In this document: positions 8,840-16,541 of the stretch, in pieces | Layout: every line of letters begins with the position of its first letter | How positions within the stretch are numbered: the stretch's first letter is position 1 | Assembly: GCA_020432165.1 (NCBI GenBank) | Contig: JAGQGU010000041.1 | Coordinates: 1 to 40,114 of the forward strand | DNA from: Thermomicrobiales bacterium | Lineage (GTDB): Bacteria > Chloroflexota > Chloroflexia > Thermomicrobiales > UBA6265 | Direction: 5' to 3' | Length of the DNA stretch: 40,114 bases | The notes under the pieces: generated by a model | What the model was told of the DNA's origin: nothing | The model's input: only the letters and a program-made list of their open reading frames with translations | Databases searched by the model: none | Program-made: the position numbers and the translations under genes

Positions 8840-9003
8840 TTACATCTCTCTGATCGTGATATCACGCCGTCATCGGCGAACGTGTCGCAACCTAATATCG
8901 AGACCTTTCTGATATACCATTGTAGTTCAACAACCCTAGGTCAGGATTGATTACGTCCGACCCGCTCTAGCTATCGGCTCAGTCACGTCGACAAAGTTTA
9001 ACT
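8840..9003 (-). promoter_or_regulatory. Intergenic region upstream of the Avs-like gene
   Basis: 164 bases separate the HTH gene from the Avs-like gene. On the minus strand a TACAAT hexamer could be a -10, but there is no good -35 at the usual spacing. No other structure is recognised. Confidence 0.25.
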
Positions 9004-9489
9004 CTAGCTTTCCGACCGCCGCGTACTATGGAGCCTCATACTCACACCGCGCTCTCGCAGCACTCTGCGGATCGTGCCAATTGGATGCTCCACTTGCTTT
9101 ACCACTTGTCTAACTGTCAAACCGCTCTCATAAAGCTGCACGGCCAGATCTATGTCTTCTGAAGTTATGGAGTGTTCTCGAAACTGAACCACCTCAGTTA
9201 CAAGCAAGTCACGTAAAGCCGACTCCGATACGCCGAACTCTTTACTCAACGCCCTAACGGTTTCTCCGGTTTTGTGACGCATCGAGAGCGCTTCTCTGGT
9301 CTCTGGCGAGAGGCGTCGCTTGATATTTCTAGGAAGGGTGTGTCGTTCAATTATACTGGGGTGGTCGGGAAGGTTTTTTCGAGACTGATCGGCCAGTTTC
9401 GCAATCTCTTCCGACGTTGGGGATACCAGCTTCGATTTGTTCAAGTGGCTGTCTACACTGCGCACCCATAGAAAATCATGTCCCTGCAA
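9004..9489 (-). CDS. Two-HTH DNA-binding protein of mobile-element type
   Basis: A 161-residue protein with two consecutive helix-turn-helix units: one around residues 60-98 (LSPETREAL..., SKEFGVSESALRDLL) and one around 110-152 (AVQLYESGLTVRQVV..., GTIRRVLRERGVSMR). This tandem layout is typical of small HTH proteins related to the C-terminal DNA-binding part of serine recombinases, common on mobile elements in Actinobacteria and Chloroflexota. There is no recombinase catalytic domain. The likely start is a TTG at 9489, directly after the stop codon of the upstream GNAT remnant; a GGAG lies 10 bases before it. It is on the same strand as the Avs-like gene, 164 bases upstream. It could be its regulator or a leftover of the element that delivered the island. 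Confidence 0.6.
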   Translation of the reverse strand: MQGHDFLWVRSVDSHLNKSKLVSPTSEEIAKLADQSRKNLPDHPSIIERHTLPRNIKRRLSPETREALSMRHKTGETVRALSKEFGVSESALRDLLVTEVVQFREHSITSEDIDLAVQLYESGLTVRQVVKQVEHPIGTIRRVLRERGVSMRLHSTRRSES

Positions 9490-9626
9490 TCATATTGAGC
9501 TCCAGAACTTCTCTGCGGCAGGTATCGCGGGGTTGGGGTGGAGATAGACTCTGGCATATCCCAGAGTCTGCGCCACGAACTTCTGAGCAGCGGCTACAAG
9601 TGCTCGTGTGGCACGTTCCGATACTC
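9490..9626 (-). pseudogene. Truncated GNAT acetyltransferase remnant
   Basis: The frame from about 9623 down to a TGA at 9490-9492 encodes a stretch (ATRALVAAAQKFVAQ..., AEKFWSSI) that closely matches the middle of the intact GNAT gene at 10683-11237 (AARALVAAAQAFVAE..., AEKFWRSM). DNA identity includes runs such as CTCCAGAACTTCTCTGC. The N-terminal half and the last 29 or so residues are missing. Similarity stops where the AT-richer island begins, so the remnant looks cut by insertion or rearrangement. Confidence 0.75.
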
Positions 9627-9731
9627 TGACAGAACCTCTCCAACTACTTCCCCATACCCTCAAAACCGGTGCTACAATGCGGTCGGCAAACCCGCCACGC
9701 ACCAATCCCGGAAAGGAAGCCCCGGCACGAG

Positions 9732-10601
9732 ATGAACAACAATCTGGCCATATCAACGTACTCCTACCATCGCTTCGGTTCCGGTCCGGAAGGTGCCGAT
9801 CTGCCCACGATGGAAACCATGATCAAGCGGACTGCTGCCTACGGTATCCAGGGTCTGGAAATCATCGGCAACCATCTCGATCAGCTCGGTCAGGCAGACA
9901 CCGCCTCTCTCCACCAACTGAAGCAGCTCATGGCTGCGCATGGCGTAGCACCAGTCTCGGTCTCGGCCCATCACAACTTCGTTCAGCCCGATCCTGCAGT
10001 GCGAAACGAGCACATCGCCAGGCTAAAGCAGTGGATCGACGCCGCCTATGAGATTGGGGCACCGTTCGTGCGGGCGTTTGGTGGACGTTGGGGCACTATG
10101 ACGAACTTCGGTGAGTTCATGGCGGCCGGTGGTAACGAACCGCCGATCGATGGCTACACGCTCGACGATGCTTTCCAGTGGACGATCGATTCTTTCATCG
10201 AGTGCGCTGCCTATGCATCCGGTAAGGGGGTGACGATTCTGCTGGAGAATCACTGGGGACTCACCGGCACCGCTGCAGGCACCCTGCGCATCTTCGAGGG
10301 CGTCAACTCACCCTGGCTGAAACTGGTGCTCGATACCGGAAACTTCATCCAGGAGCCCGATCAGTACGCCGAGATGGCGCTCATGCTGCCCCACTGCGCG
10401 CTGATTCATGCCAAGACCTATATCGGCAAGTCGCTCTACTTCGACGAGTTCGATCTGGATTACGCCCGCATCGCCCGATTGTTGAAGGATGCCGGGTATC
10501 AGGGTTATCTGTCGATCGAGTTTGAAGGGAAAGCGCATCCAGATGAGGGCATTCCCGCCAGCATCGCACAGGTTCGTGCTGGCCTGGCTGCAGTCGACTA
10601 A
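9732..10601 (+). CDS. Sugar phosphate isomerase/epimerase (xylose isomerase-like TIM barrel)
   Basis: A 289-residue cytoplasmic TIM-barrel protein of the AP-endonuclease-2/xylose-isomerase-like superfamily. Metal-site motifs are visible along the barrel: ILLENHWG with Glu, LVLDTGNF with Asp, ALIHAKTY with His, and LSIEFEGK with Glu near the C-terminus. Members epimerise or isomerise sugars, inositols or related keto compounds; the substrate cannot be assigned here. I choose the ATG at 9732 because an AAGGAAG ribosome site precedes it. The frame extends to an ATG at 9669 without support. A strong terminator follows. Confidence 0.85.
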   Translation: MNNNLAISTYSYHRFGSGPEGADLPTMETMIKRTAAYGIQGLEIIGNHLDQLGQADTASLHQLKQLMAAHGVAPVSVSAHHNFVQPDPAVRNEHIARLKQWIDAAYEIGAPFVRAFGGRWGTMTNFGEFMAAGGNEPPIDGYTLDDAFQWTIDSFIECAAYASGKGVTILLENHWGLTGTAAGTLRIFEGVNSPWLKLVLDTGNFIQEPDQYAEMALMLPHCALIHAKTYIGKSLYFDEFDLDYARIARLLKDAGYQGYLSIEFEGKAHPDEGIPASIAQVRAGLAAVD

Positions 10602-10625
10602 TTCGTTCCCGGATCGGGAAGAATC

Positions 10626-10663
10626 AACAGCCGCCGTCCGGAGCATCGGACGGCGGCTGTTGT
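10626..10663. terminator. Bidirectional terminator between convergent genes
   Basis: A perfect 15-bp stem (10626-10640 with 10647-10661) with loop GAGCAT. It lies between the isomerase gene and the convergent GNAT gene. T-rich tails are short, but the stem is very GC-rich. Confidence 0.75.
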
Positions 10664-10682
10664 ACATCACACGATGTCAGGC

Positions 10683-11237
10683 TCAGGATGTCTCAGGAAT
10701 ATCAAGCTCAAAGTGGATAGCGCGCATTCCGTCTTCTCGGATTCCAAGATCATCGTAGACCTCGACCGTGGGCATCGATCTCCAGAACTTCTCTGCCCCT
10801 GGTATCTCCGGGTTGGTATGGAGATAGATGGTGGAATAACCAGGTGTTTCTGCGACAAAGGCCTGGGCAGCGGCTACAAGTGCGCGAGCGGCGCCTCGCC
10901 GACGATGCTCGCTGGCGATGTACACCCGGAATATCTGGGCGACGTCATCACCTGCATAGCGTTCCGCGAGCCAGGCCGGATGCGGCGGCGATTTTGGGCC
11001 GTCTTCTCGAATGGCGGTGGTACCAATCACCTCTCCGGAGTCGATATCCACAGCAACAAACATGGCCTGTCGCGGGTGATCCACGTACACCTCATGCATG
11101 TGATCAAGATCGCTATGGTATGCAGGATCGATTCCTGTCTTGAGATCCTCTTCCAATACCCGAATGATCACCTTCCGGGCGCCATCAAGGTCCTCATCAG
11201 TCATTGCCTGTCGAACCATAAAACCTGGGTCATTCAT
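10683..11237 (-). CDS. GNAT family N-acetyltransferase
   Basis: A 184-residue GNAT protein. The acetyl-CoA-binding loop EHRRRGAARAL follows the strand with VAQIFRVYIA, and the C-terminal part holds AEKFWRSM, where GNATs bind the acceptor. GNATs transfer an acetyl group from acetyl-CoA to an amine; the acceptor is unknown. The frame opens at 11264, but a strong GGGAGGGGAG ribosome site precedes the ATG at 11237, so that start is preferred. It may be co-transcribed with the flavoprotein gene 60 bases upstream. A damaged copy of its middle part lies at 9490-9626. Confidence 0.85.
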   Translation of the reverse strand: MNDPGFMVRQAMTDEDLDGARKVIIRVLEEDLKTGIDPAYHSDLDHMHEVYVDHPRQAMFVAVDIDSGEVIGTTAIREDGPKSPPHPAWLAERYAGDDVAQIFRVYIASEHRRRGAARALVAAAQAFVAETPGYSTIYLHTNPEIPGAEKFWRSMPTVEVYDDLGIREDGMRAIHFELDIPETS

Positions 11238-11297
11238 CGCTCCCCTCCCGGACATACCTGACACTCAGCGCCCTGGGTCTTAGCCTCGTCGGGTCGC

Positions 11298-12197
11298 CTA
11301 AGCATCGCGAAAGATCAACCACTGATGCGCACTTCCGCCAGCGACAACGCCCGAGGCGGCTGCGACCGTGACCTGGGGCATCGGGCTTGCCACGTCGCCA
11401 GCGGCAAAGACACCCGGGACCGATGTCTGTTGACGCTGATCGGTGCTGATAATCGGACCGGTCGGCCCATCCTCGAATGCGCACCCCAGCTTCTCGGCCA
11501 GTGTTCCCACGGGCACGGTCTGCGGACTCGTAAAGAGCGCGGAGATGGCAATCGTTCTCCCGTCGGCAAGGCGGACTCCGTCCAGATGCGGTGCCTCGCC
11601 AAAGAGCTCGACGACTTGCGAACGCTCAACCTGCACGCCGCGGCTGGCGAGAGCAACAACCTGCTCAGCCGAAGGCTCGAACAGCCCCTGGGTAAAGAAT
11701 GTGGTAGCACCCCAATCGGGCAAGATCATGGCCTGGTGAAATGCCAGCGCGTTGTTGGCAAGCACGCCAAGAGGCTGCTGATTCACCTCGTAACCATGGC
11801 AGTAGGGACAATGCAGCACACTGGTTCCCCATCGTTCCTGCATGCCCGGGATATCTGGCAACAAGTCGCGAACACCCGTTGCCAATATCAGCGTCCTCGC
11901 CATCTCTTCTTGCCCATTCGCCAGCGAAACCCGGAATCCGCGCTCGATCGCAACAGCATTAACAACCTCGCCGTCGCGCACCTCCACTGTGGCGTACCTC
12001 ATCAGCTGTTGCCGCGCCGTCGCGAGAATCTGAGCGGGCGAAACACCATCCTGCCCAAGAAACCCATGCGACGCGGCAGCGAAACGGTTACGCGGTAATC
12101 CGCCATCCACCAGAAGGGTCCGCTGGCGCGCCCGACCTAACTGAAGCGCGGCGGCATGTCCAGCAAAGCTACCGCCGATAACGATTGAATCGAACAT
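11298..12197 (-). CDS. Thioredoxin-reductase-like FAD-dependent oxidoreductase
   Basis: A 299-residue flavoprotein with an N-terminal FAD dinucleotide-binding motif (VIGGSFAG), the ATG motif in LILATGVRD, a redox-active CPYC (Cys130, Cys133) followed by HGYE, and a C-terminal GVFAAGDV FAD-binding motif. It resembles the compact thioredoxin reductase/AhpF-like group often found without an adjacent thioredoxin gene. The NAD(P)-binding glycine motif in the second domain is weak, so the reductant is uncertain. The frame opens at a GTG at 12230; the ATG at 12197 gives the standard N-terminus and has a GGAG about 11 bases upstream. A TTGACA promoter element and a palindrome sit upstream. Confidence 0.85.
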   Translation of the reverse strand: MFDSIVIGGSFAGHAAALQLGRARQRTLLVDGGLPRNRFAAASHGFLGQDGVSPAQILATARQQLMRYATVEVRDGEVVNAVAIERGFRVSLANGQEEMARTLILATGVRDLLPDIPGMQERWGTSVLHCPYCHGYEVNQQPLGVLANNALAFHQAMILPDWGATTFFTQGLFEPSAEQVVALASRGVQVERSQVVELFGEAPHLDGVRLADGRTIAISALFTSPQTVPVGTLAEKLGCAFEDGPTGPIISTDQRQQTSVPGVFAAGDVASPMPQVTVAAASGVVAGGSAHQWLIFRDA

Positions 12198-12263
12198 AAA
12201 CTCGAACACTCCATCAATGCTCATACTCACCGGTTGGCAGTGGTAAGCAACCGATCACAATAT

Positions 12264-12278
12264 TGATACTTTGTATCA
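12264..12278. promoter_or_regulatory. Palindromic operator candidate in a divergent promoter region
   Basis: TGATAC-TTT-GTATCA is a perfect inverted repeat between the divergent flavoprotein and GNAT genes. On the minus strand a perfect TTGACA -35 (12293-12288) places the -10 zone on top of it. On the plus strand a TATACT at 12279-12284 could be a -10. A redox-type repressor site is plausible, but the regulator is not in this window. Confidence 0.5.
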
Positions 12279-12350
12279 TATACTTCATGTCAAATCGAAG
12301 GAAGTGGTATCCCGTATTCCTGATTTTCGGAGTGAATGAGGTAGCCAGCG

Positions 12351-12821
12351 GTGACATTTGACATTCGACCTGCCACCCACACAGACATCCCCCGACTAAT
12401 TGAGCTTTCGACCGCTCTGTCGCAAGAGGATGGTGGGTTGCATGGGGAGGCTATCAATCATCAATGGGCGCAAGATTTTGGGACGAATTCGTTTGCGCGA
12501 TCAATCGACGACTCGAATTCACACATCATCGTGGCCGAGATCGCAGACCAGATCGTCGGGAGCCTGCATGGCTATCTCCGGACCACCCCATCATGGAGAT
12601 CGGTAGATATTGGGGTGATCATCAGCATCTTTGTCGAACCAGCGTTTCGCAGTGCTGGTCTTGGCGCAGAACTCGTCTCGGTATTCAGTTCCTGGGCCAG
12701 GGCATCCGGAGCAGAGAGGCTGGCGGTCACCGCCTTCGCCACCAACCAGGGCGCCATCGGCTTCTATGAGCGCGAAGGATTCCGTCGATTTGAAGTGACA
12801 CTGGAGAAGGAGCTCGCATAA
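12351..12821 (+). CDS. GNAT family N-acetyltransferase
   Basis: A 156-residue GNAT protein. The N-terminal FDIRPATHTDI is the usual first strand and helix, ISIFVEPAFRSAGLG carries the acetyl-CoA pyrophosphate loop, and AIGFYEREGFRR is the classic C-terminal motif. The acceptor is unknown. Translation starts at a GTG at 12351, with ATGAGG about 10 bases upstream; no in-frame ATG is available. It is divergent from the flavoprotein gene and shares the upstream palindrome. Confidence 0.85.
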   Translation: MTFDIRPATHTDIPRLIELSTALSQEDGGLHGEAINHQWAQDFGTNSFARSIDDSNSHIIVAEIADQIVGSLHGYLRTTPSWRSVDIGVIISIFVEPAFRSAGLGAELVSVFSSWARASGAERLAVTAFATNQGAIGFYEREGFRRFEVTLEKELA

Positions 12822-12936
12822 AGTCACACTCCCTCTTTGATGGTGTTGCGAAGCCGGTTACAAGGCGAGCGGCTTATTCGCTAAAAGTCGATGAGCCGCG
12901 TTCTGAGATTCCAATGGCACGGTTTCACAGATACTA
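12822..12936. other. Intergenic gap between convergent genes
   Basis: About 115 bases between the end of the plus-strand GNAT gene and the end of the minus-strand phosphatase gene. No clear hairpin terminator or gene was seen. Confidence 0.4.
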
Positions 12937-13491
12937 CTATCGCGGGGTCTCAACGACCTCATACTCCCAGCCGGCTTGCCATGTTCCGGTTTTTCGCCAG
13001 TCGTTCGCGATCGCATGTTCCCACGTCTGGCCGTTGAGGATAACGTCAAACGCGAGTTGTGGAGCCTGATGTGAGACAAGGGCGATTCGCTTGCCAGCGA
13101 ACAGACGCTGTGCGTCCGCCAGAAAACTGCGCATTCGCAGCTCGACATCACGGTAGCTTTCGCCGCCGAGATACGCCGTATGAATGTAGCGCTGTTCGCA
13201 ATTGGTTTTGAACGCGTCCGCTGGCGCACCGTCAAACTCGCCATGATGGCATTCACGCAATCGCCAGTCGAGAAACAATGGAAACCTGCGACCGAAGAAG
13301 AGTTCGGCGCTATCGACGGCCCGTTTGAGGTCACTGCAGAAGACGGCATCCACGTTGAGGGAACGCATCGCGTCACCCAGTGCTGACGCTTGCTTGATTC
13401 CCTGAGCAGAGAGATCGCCCGGCAGCCAGCCAGTTGCCAGCCCCGCCTCGTTATCAACCGTGGTTCCATGCACAAAGTAATTAATCTTCAT
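12937..13491 (-). CDS. Histidine phosphatase superfamily protein with altered RHG motif
   Basis: A 184-residue protein of the phosphoglycerate-mutase-like histidine phosphatase fold. The second-site motif FCSDLKRAVDSAEL, the acidic LRECHHGEFDG loop and the late ALVSHQAP histidine are all present. The N-terminal motif, normally RHG, reads VHGTTVDNE: the phosphoacceptor His is kept but the first Arg is Val. Histidine phosphatases with this FVHGTT start appear to form a subgroup, so this may be a natural variant and not an inactive enzyme. The substrate is unknown. A GTG six bases upstream (13497) is the alternative start; neither has a strong ribosome site. Confidence 0.8.
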   Translation of the reverse strand: MKINYFVHGTTVDNEAGLATGWLPGDLSAQGIKQASALGDAMRSLNVDAVFCSDLKRAVDSAELFFGRRFPLFLDWRLRECHHGEFDGAPADAFKTNCEQRYIHTAYLGGESYRDVELRMRSFLADAQRLFAGKRIALVSHQAPQLAFDVILNGQTWEHAIANDWRKTGTWQAGWEYEVVETPR

Positions 13492-13509
13492 CGTCACAGC
13501 ATAGCGCAG

Positions 13510-13533
13510 GGGTCACACTATGAAGCATGACCC
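13510..13533. terminator. Possible hairpin after the dipeptidase gene
   Basis: GGGTCA (13510-13515) and TGACCC (13528-13533) flank a 12-base loop between the phosphatase start and the end of the dipeptidase operon. No T-tract follows, so this is a weak terminator candidate. Confidence 0.3.
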
Positions 13534-13563
13534 TCTGCCCATCTATCAGCTCAGCGCTGTCCA

Positions 13564-14604
13564 CTATGCTCCGGTATCCCATACCTCAGCAAAGACACGC
13601 ATGAAGTTGCCCCCGAGGATCTTCGAGGCATCTTCGGCAGAGAATCCACGCTGAAGCAAATGCTTGGTCAAATTCGGCCACTCAGACCACTTGCTGAATC
13701 CTTCGGCGTGCTTTTGCTCGGCAGTGTAGCCGCCGAAGAACGTTGGCAATGTCCGTTTGAAGGACGATCGACCCAGCTCGGCGAAATAGTTGTCTGTCTG
13801 GAAATTATCGGTACCAATACCAACGTGATCGATACCCACCATCTCCGCTACATATTCCATCTGATCGATATAGTCATCAATAGTCGGACGCTTGCCTGGT
13901 GCGCGTTCGATAAAGATGGAATGTGGGCACAGTCCAATCACGCCTCCCTTCTCCGCCATCGCCCGAATATGGTCATCGCTAACCGCCCGCGGATGATCCT
14001 TGAAGTGCTTAACCGCCACGTGTGAATAAATCGGAGGACGCTTGGCATATTTGATGGCATCCATGCTCGTACGGGCACCAACGTGGGATAGATCCAGCAC
14101 CGCTCCCAAAATGCCCATCTGTTCGATCGCCTGTTGGCCGCGGCGAGTCAGCCCCTGATCGTTGGGCTCCATACAGCCGGAGCCGAGTGCATTGTGTTCG
14201 TTATAGGTCAACTGCATAATGCGAACGCCCAGTTTATAGAGCACCCACAGATTGCGTGTGTCCTCACCGATGCAATTCAACCCCTGCGTGCTAATGATCA
14301 TGCCAACGCGGCCCGTTTCCTTGGCCAACCGGATGTCTGCTGAGGTATGCACGGGAATTACCTGATCAGGGAAAGCATCGTAGATCAGGTTTGTATCGTA
14401 GAGTACCTCGATAGCACCATCCATGGTGTAGGGGAAGGAGTCTGGAATCGCCGAGTTGCTGAATGCTGTAACGCCTCCAGCAATCAGGTGCTCGAACATC
14501 ATCCCCGGCACATCCTCTGTGGGCGGAATCGGCTCATCCAAATGGCAGAACAATCCATCGATAACGATGCTATCGGCGTGAACCTGGCTGGAATCCTGGG
14601 TCAT
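13564..14604 (-). CDS. Membrane dipeptidase (renal dipeptidase family, peptidase M19)
   Basis: A 346-residue metallopeptidase of the M19 family, which hydrolyses dipeptides. The first metal motif is HLD (His21, Asp23), His174 sits in DLSHVG, His195 in IYSHVAVKH, and a C-terminal GIGTD holds a conserved Asp. The bridging Glu usually found in an EG motif is Gln here (STQGLN, residue 107), as in one M19 subgroup. No signal peptide is seen, so it probably works in the cytoplasm. The frame runs to 14676, but a CAGGAG ribosome site supports the ATG at 14604. It is the last gene of the operon, 19 bases after the DppC-like permease, and would cleave imported dipeptides. Confidence 0.88.
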   Translation of the reverse strand: MTQDSSQVHADSIVIDGLFCHLDEPIPPTEDVPGMMFEHLIAGGVTAFSNSAIPDSFPYTMDGAIEVLYDTNLIYDAFPDQVIPVHTSADIRLAKETGRVGMIISTQGLNCIGEDTRNLWVLYKLGVRIMQLTYNEHNALGSGCMEPNDQGLTRRGQQAIEQMGILGAVLDLSHVGARTSMDAIKYAKRPPIYSHVAVKHFKDHPRAVSDDHIRAMAEKGGVIGLCPHSIFIERAPGKRPTIDDYIDQMEYVAEMVGIDHVGIGTDNFQTDNYFAELGRSSFKRTLPTFFGGYTAEQKHAEGFSKWSEWPNLTKHLLQRGFSAEDASKILGGNFMRVFAEVWDTGA

Positions 14605-14623
14605 TTCATTGTCTCCTGACGTA

Positions 14624-15526
14624 TTAGCGTGCTCTGCTTCGGGGATCCAAAATGTCCCGCAGACCATCGCCAACAAAGTTCGTCGCTATCACCACAATCG
14701 TGATGACAAGTCCCGGAATCACCGAGATAAATGGTGCATCAAATATGTAGTCCCTCCCTTCGCCCACCATGACACCCCAACTGGAGGCCGGTGGAACAAC
14801 TCCCATACCGAGATAACTGATGGACGACTCAAGCAGAATGAAACGACCAACGGAGTACGTGGTCATCACGATGACTACTGCCATCGCATTGGGAATGAGC
14901 GTGCGTAGCACAATGCGAAAGGTCGTCGCGCCGATGGCTCGGCTCGATTCCACATACGGTTGCGAGCTGATCGCTAATGTTTCGGCTCTTACCACGCGCG
15001 TGAAATCTGCCCAGCCGGTGAGGGCAAGGATGATGGTCAGTGTCAGAATGCTTCTGCCAATAATCGTGGCCAGCACAATCGCAATGAGAATGACCGGCAG
15101 CGCCAATAGCGCATCAACGATCCGCATCGTCAGCGAGTCAATCCAGCCGCCGACGTATCCACACAGCACGCCAATGAGTGTCCCGAAAACGGTCACCAGC
15201 ATTGAGGCACCAATCGCGGTCATCAAGCTGTATCGCCCGCTGTACAGAATCCGCGAGAGCATGTCACGACCAAGGAAATCGGCACCCAGAATGTGATAAT
15301 TCCCGGACCGATCAACCTGAAAGGGTGGCGAGAATCGCGATGACAGGCTGCTTGCCAGTGGATCGTAAGGCAACATACTGGTTGGCCAGGCAGCACCGAT
15401 CAGGAAAGCAAGAAGGATCAATCCGCTAAAGAGAGTGAACCAGTTAGCCCGTATCCATGCTCCATTGAGCGAACGTCGCTTCCTACCCTGTATGCGACCG
15501 TTATGAGCCAACACTTCAGCTGACAT
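14624..15526 (-). CDS. Dipeptide/oligopeptide ABC transporter permease, DppC type
   Basis: A 300-residue inner-membrane permease with about six transmembrane helices. The N-terminal extension and the HILGADFLGRDMLSRILYSGRYSL block are typical of DppC/OppC (Pfam OppC_N plus BPD_transp_1), and the EAA loop near ESSRAIGATTFRI contacts the ATPase. GGAGAAAGGG precedes the ATG at 15526, preferred over an upstream start at 15550. The cognate ATPases are not encoded in this window. Confidence 0.92.
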   Translation of the reverse strand: MSAEVLAHNGRIQGRKRRSLNGAWIRANWFTLFSGLILLAFLIGAAWPTSMLPYDPLASSLSSRFSPPFQVDRSGNYHILGADFLGRDMLSRILYSGRYSLMTAIGASMLVTVFGTLIGVLCGYVGGWIDSLTMRIVDALLALPVILIAIVLATIIGRSILTLTIILALTGWADFTRVVRAETLAISSQPYVESSRAIGATTFRIVLRTLIPNAMAVVIVMTTYSVGRFILLESSISYLGMGVVPPASSWGVMVGEGRDYIFDAPFISVIPGLVITIVVIATNFVGDGLRDILDPRSRAR

Positions 15527-15553
15527 GGTGCCCTTTCTCCTCGGTCGCACTTC

Positions 15554-16477
15554 TCAGGACGCTCGCGCCTGCGGGTTGATAAAGCCGTATGACACATCAA
15601 CAACGAGATTGGTTACGATCACGATCAGGCAGAGGATGAGCACAATCCCCTGAATCAGCGGGAAATCACGGGCGTAGATCGCATCCAGGGCCAACCGACC
15701 GAGACCCGGCCAACCAAAGACCTGTTCCACCACGACGGCGCTGCCAACCAGTTGAGCAGCCTGGATCGCTAACATCGTGATGGGAGCCATCAAGGCATTT
15801 CTGAGTGCATGTCGGTAGACAACACTTCGCTCACCCAATCCCTTGGCTCGAGCAGTACGGATGTAGTCGGCACTCAGTACTTCGAGCATGGAGGAGCGCA
15901 CGAGTCGTGTAAGCAGCGCGATGGTTGGCGTCGCCAGCGTAAACGCCGGCAGCAAGAGATGCTTCCAGGTGCCGTATCCACTGGTCGGGAGCCATCGCAG
16001 CCGTAGCCCAAACAACAACATGAGGAGAATGCCGAGATAGAATCGCGGAACAGCCTGCCCGACAACCACAAACAGCCGAATCAGCGTATCTTCCTTGCGG
16101 TTCCATCGTCGCGCCGCCAACACACCCAGGGGGACGGACACCACCACCGAAATGATCACAGAAGCGGTAACCAGCACCATGCTTGCCATAAGCCGCTCAC
16201 CGATCAGATCCGCTACCGGTCGCGAGTATCGAAGAGATGCTCCCATATCGCCGGTCAGCAGATTGCGGATGTAGTCCCAAAACTGGATCAGCAACGGATC
16301 GTTGAGCCCCCACTGGTCCCGCAGCGCACCGACGGATTCGTTCGTGGCCGCATCGCCTAACATCAACGAAGCCGGATCACCGGTCAGACGTGTGAGGCTG
16401 AAGACCAACACCAGTACGAAGAGCAGCATTGGGATGGTTTGAATGACTCTTTGAAGAACATATTTAGGAAGGTTCAT
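15554..16477 (-). CDS. Dipeptide/oligopeptide ABC transporter permease, DppB type
   Basis: A 307-residue inner-membrane permease. The N-terminal helix with LTRLTGDPASLMLG is the DppB/OppB signature. The central membrane domain follows, with the EAA loop DYIRTARAKGLGE about 70 residues before the C-terminus. It pairs with the DppC-type protein encoded immediately downstream and the binding protein just upstream. An ATG at 16477 is preferred to a TTG one codon earlier; the ribosome site is weak. Confidence 0.92.
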   Translation of the reverse strand: MNLPKYVLQRVIQTIPMLLFVLVLVFSLTRLTGDPASLMLGDAATNESVGALRDQWGLNDPLLIQFWDYIRNLLTGDMGASLRYSRPVADLIGERLMASMVLVTASVIISVVVSVPLGVLAARRWNRKEDTLIRLFVVVGQAVPRFYLGILLMLLFGLRLRWLPTSGYGTWKHLLLPAFTLATPTIALLTRLVRSSMLEVLSADYIRTARAKGLGERSVVYRHALRNALMAPITMLAIQAAQLVGSAVVVEQVFGWPGLGRLALDAIYARDFPLIQGIVLILCLIVIVTNLVVDVSYGFINPQARAS

Positions 16478-16541
16478 CAATCAAGCCCTGTGAATCGGCG
16501 GTTAGCGGAGGTCCTAAGTTCGCGACCTCCGCCTCCGTCCA

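Noticed and set aside
9721-9728. CCCGGCAC as a direct repeat of the tRNA-Leu 3' end (2589-2596), a possible att site
   Set aside because: Only eight bases match, and it lies about 100 bases beyond the GNAT remnant, outside the apparent island edge. Probably chance.
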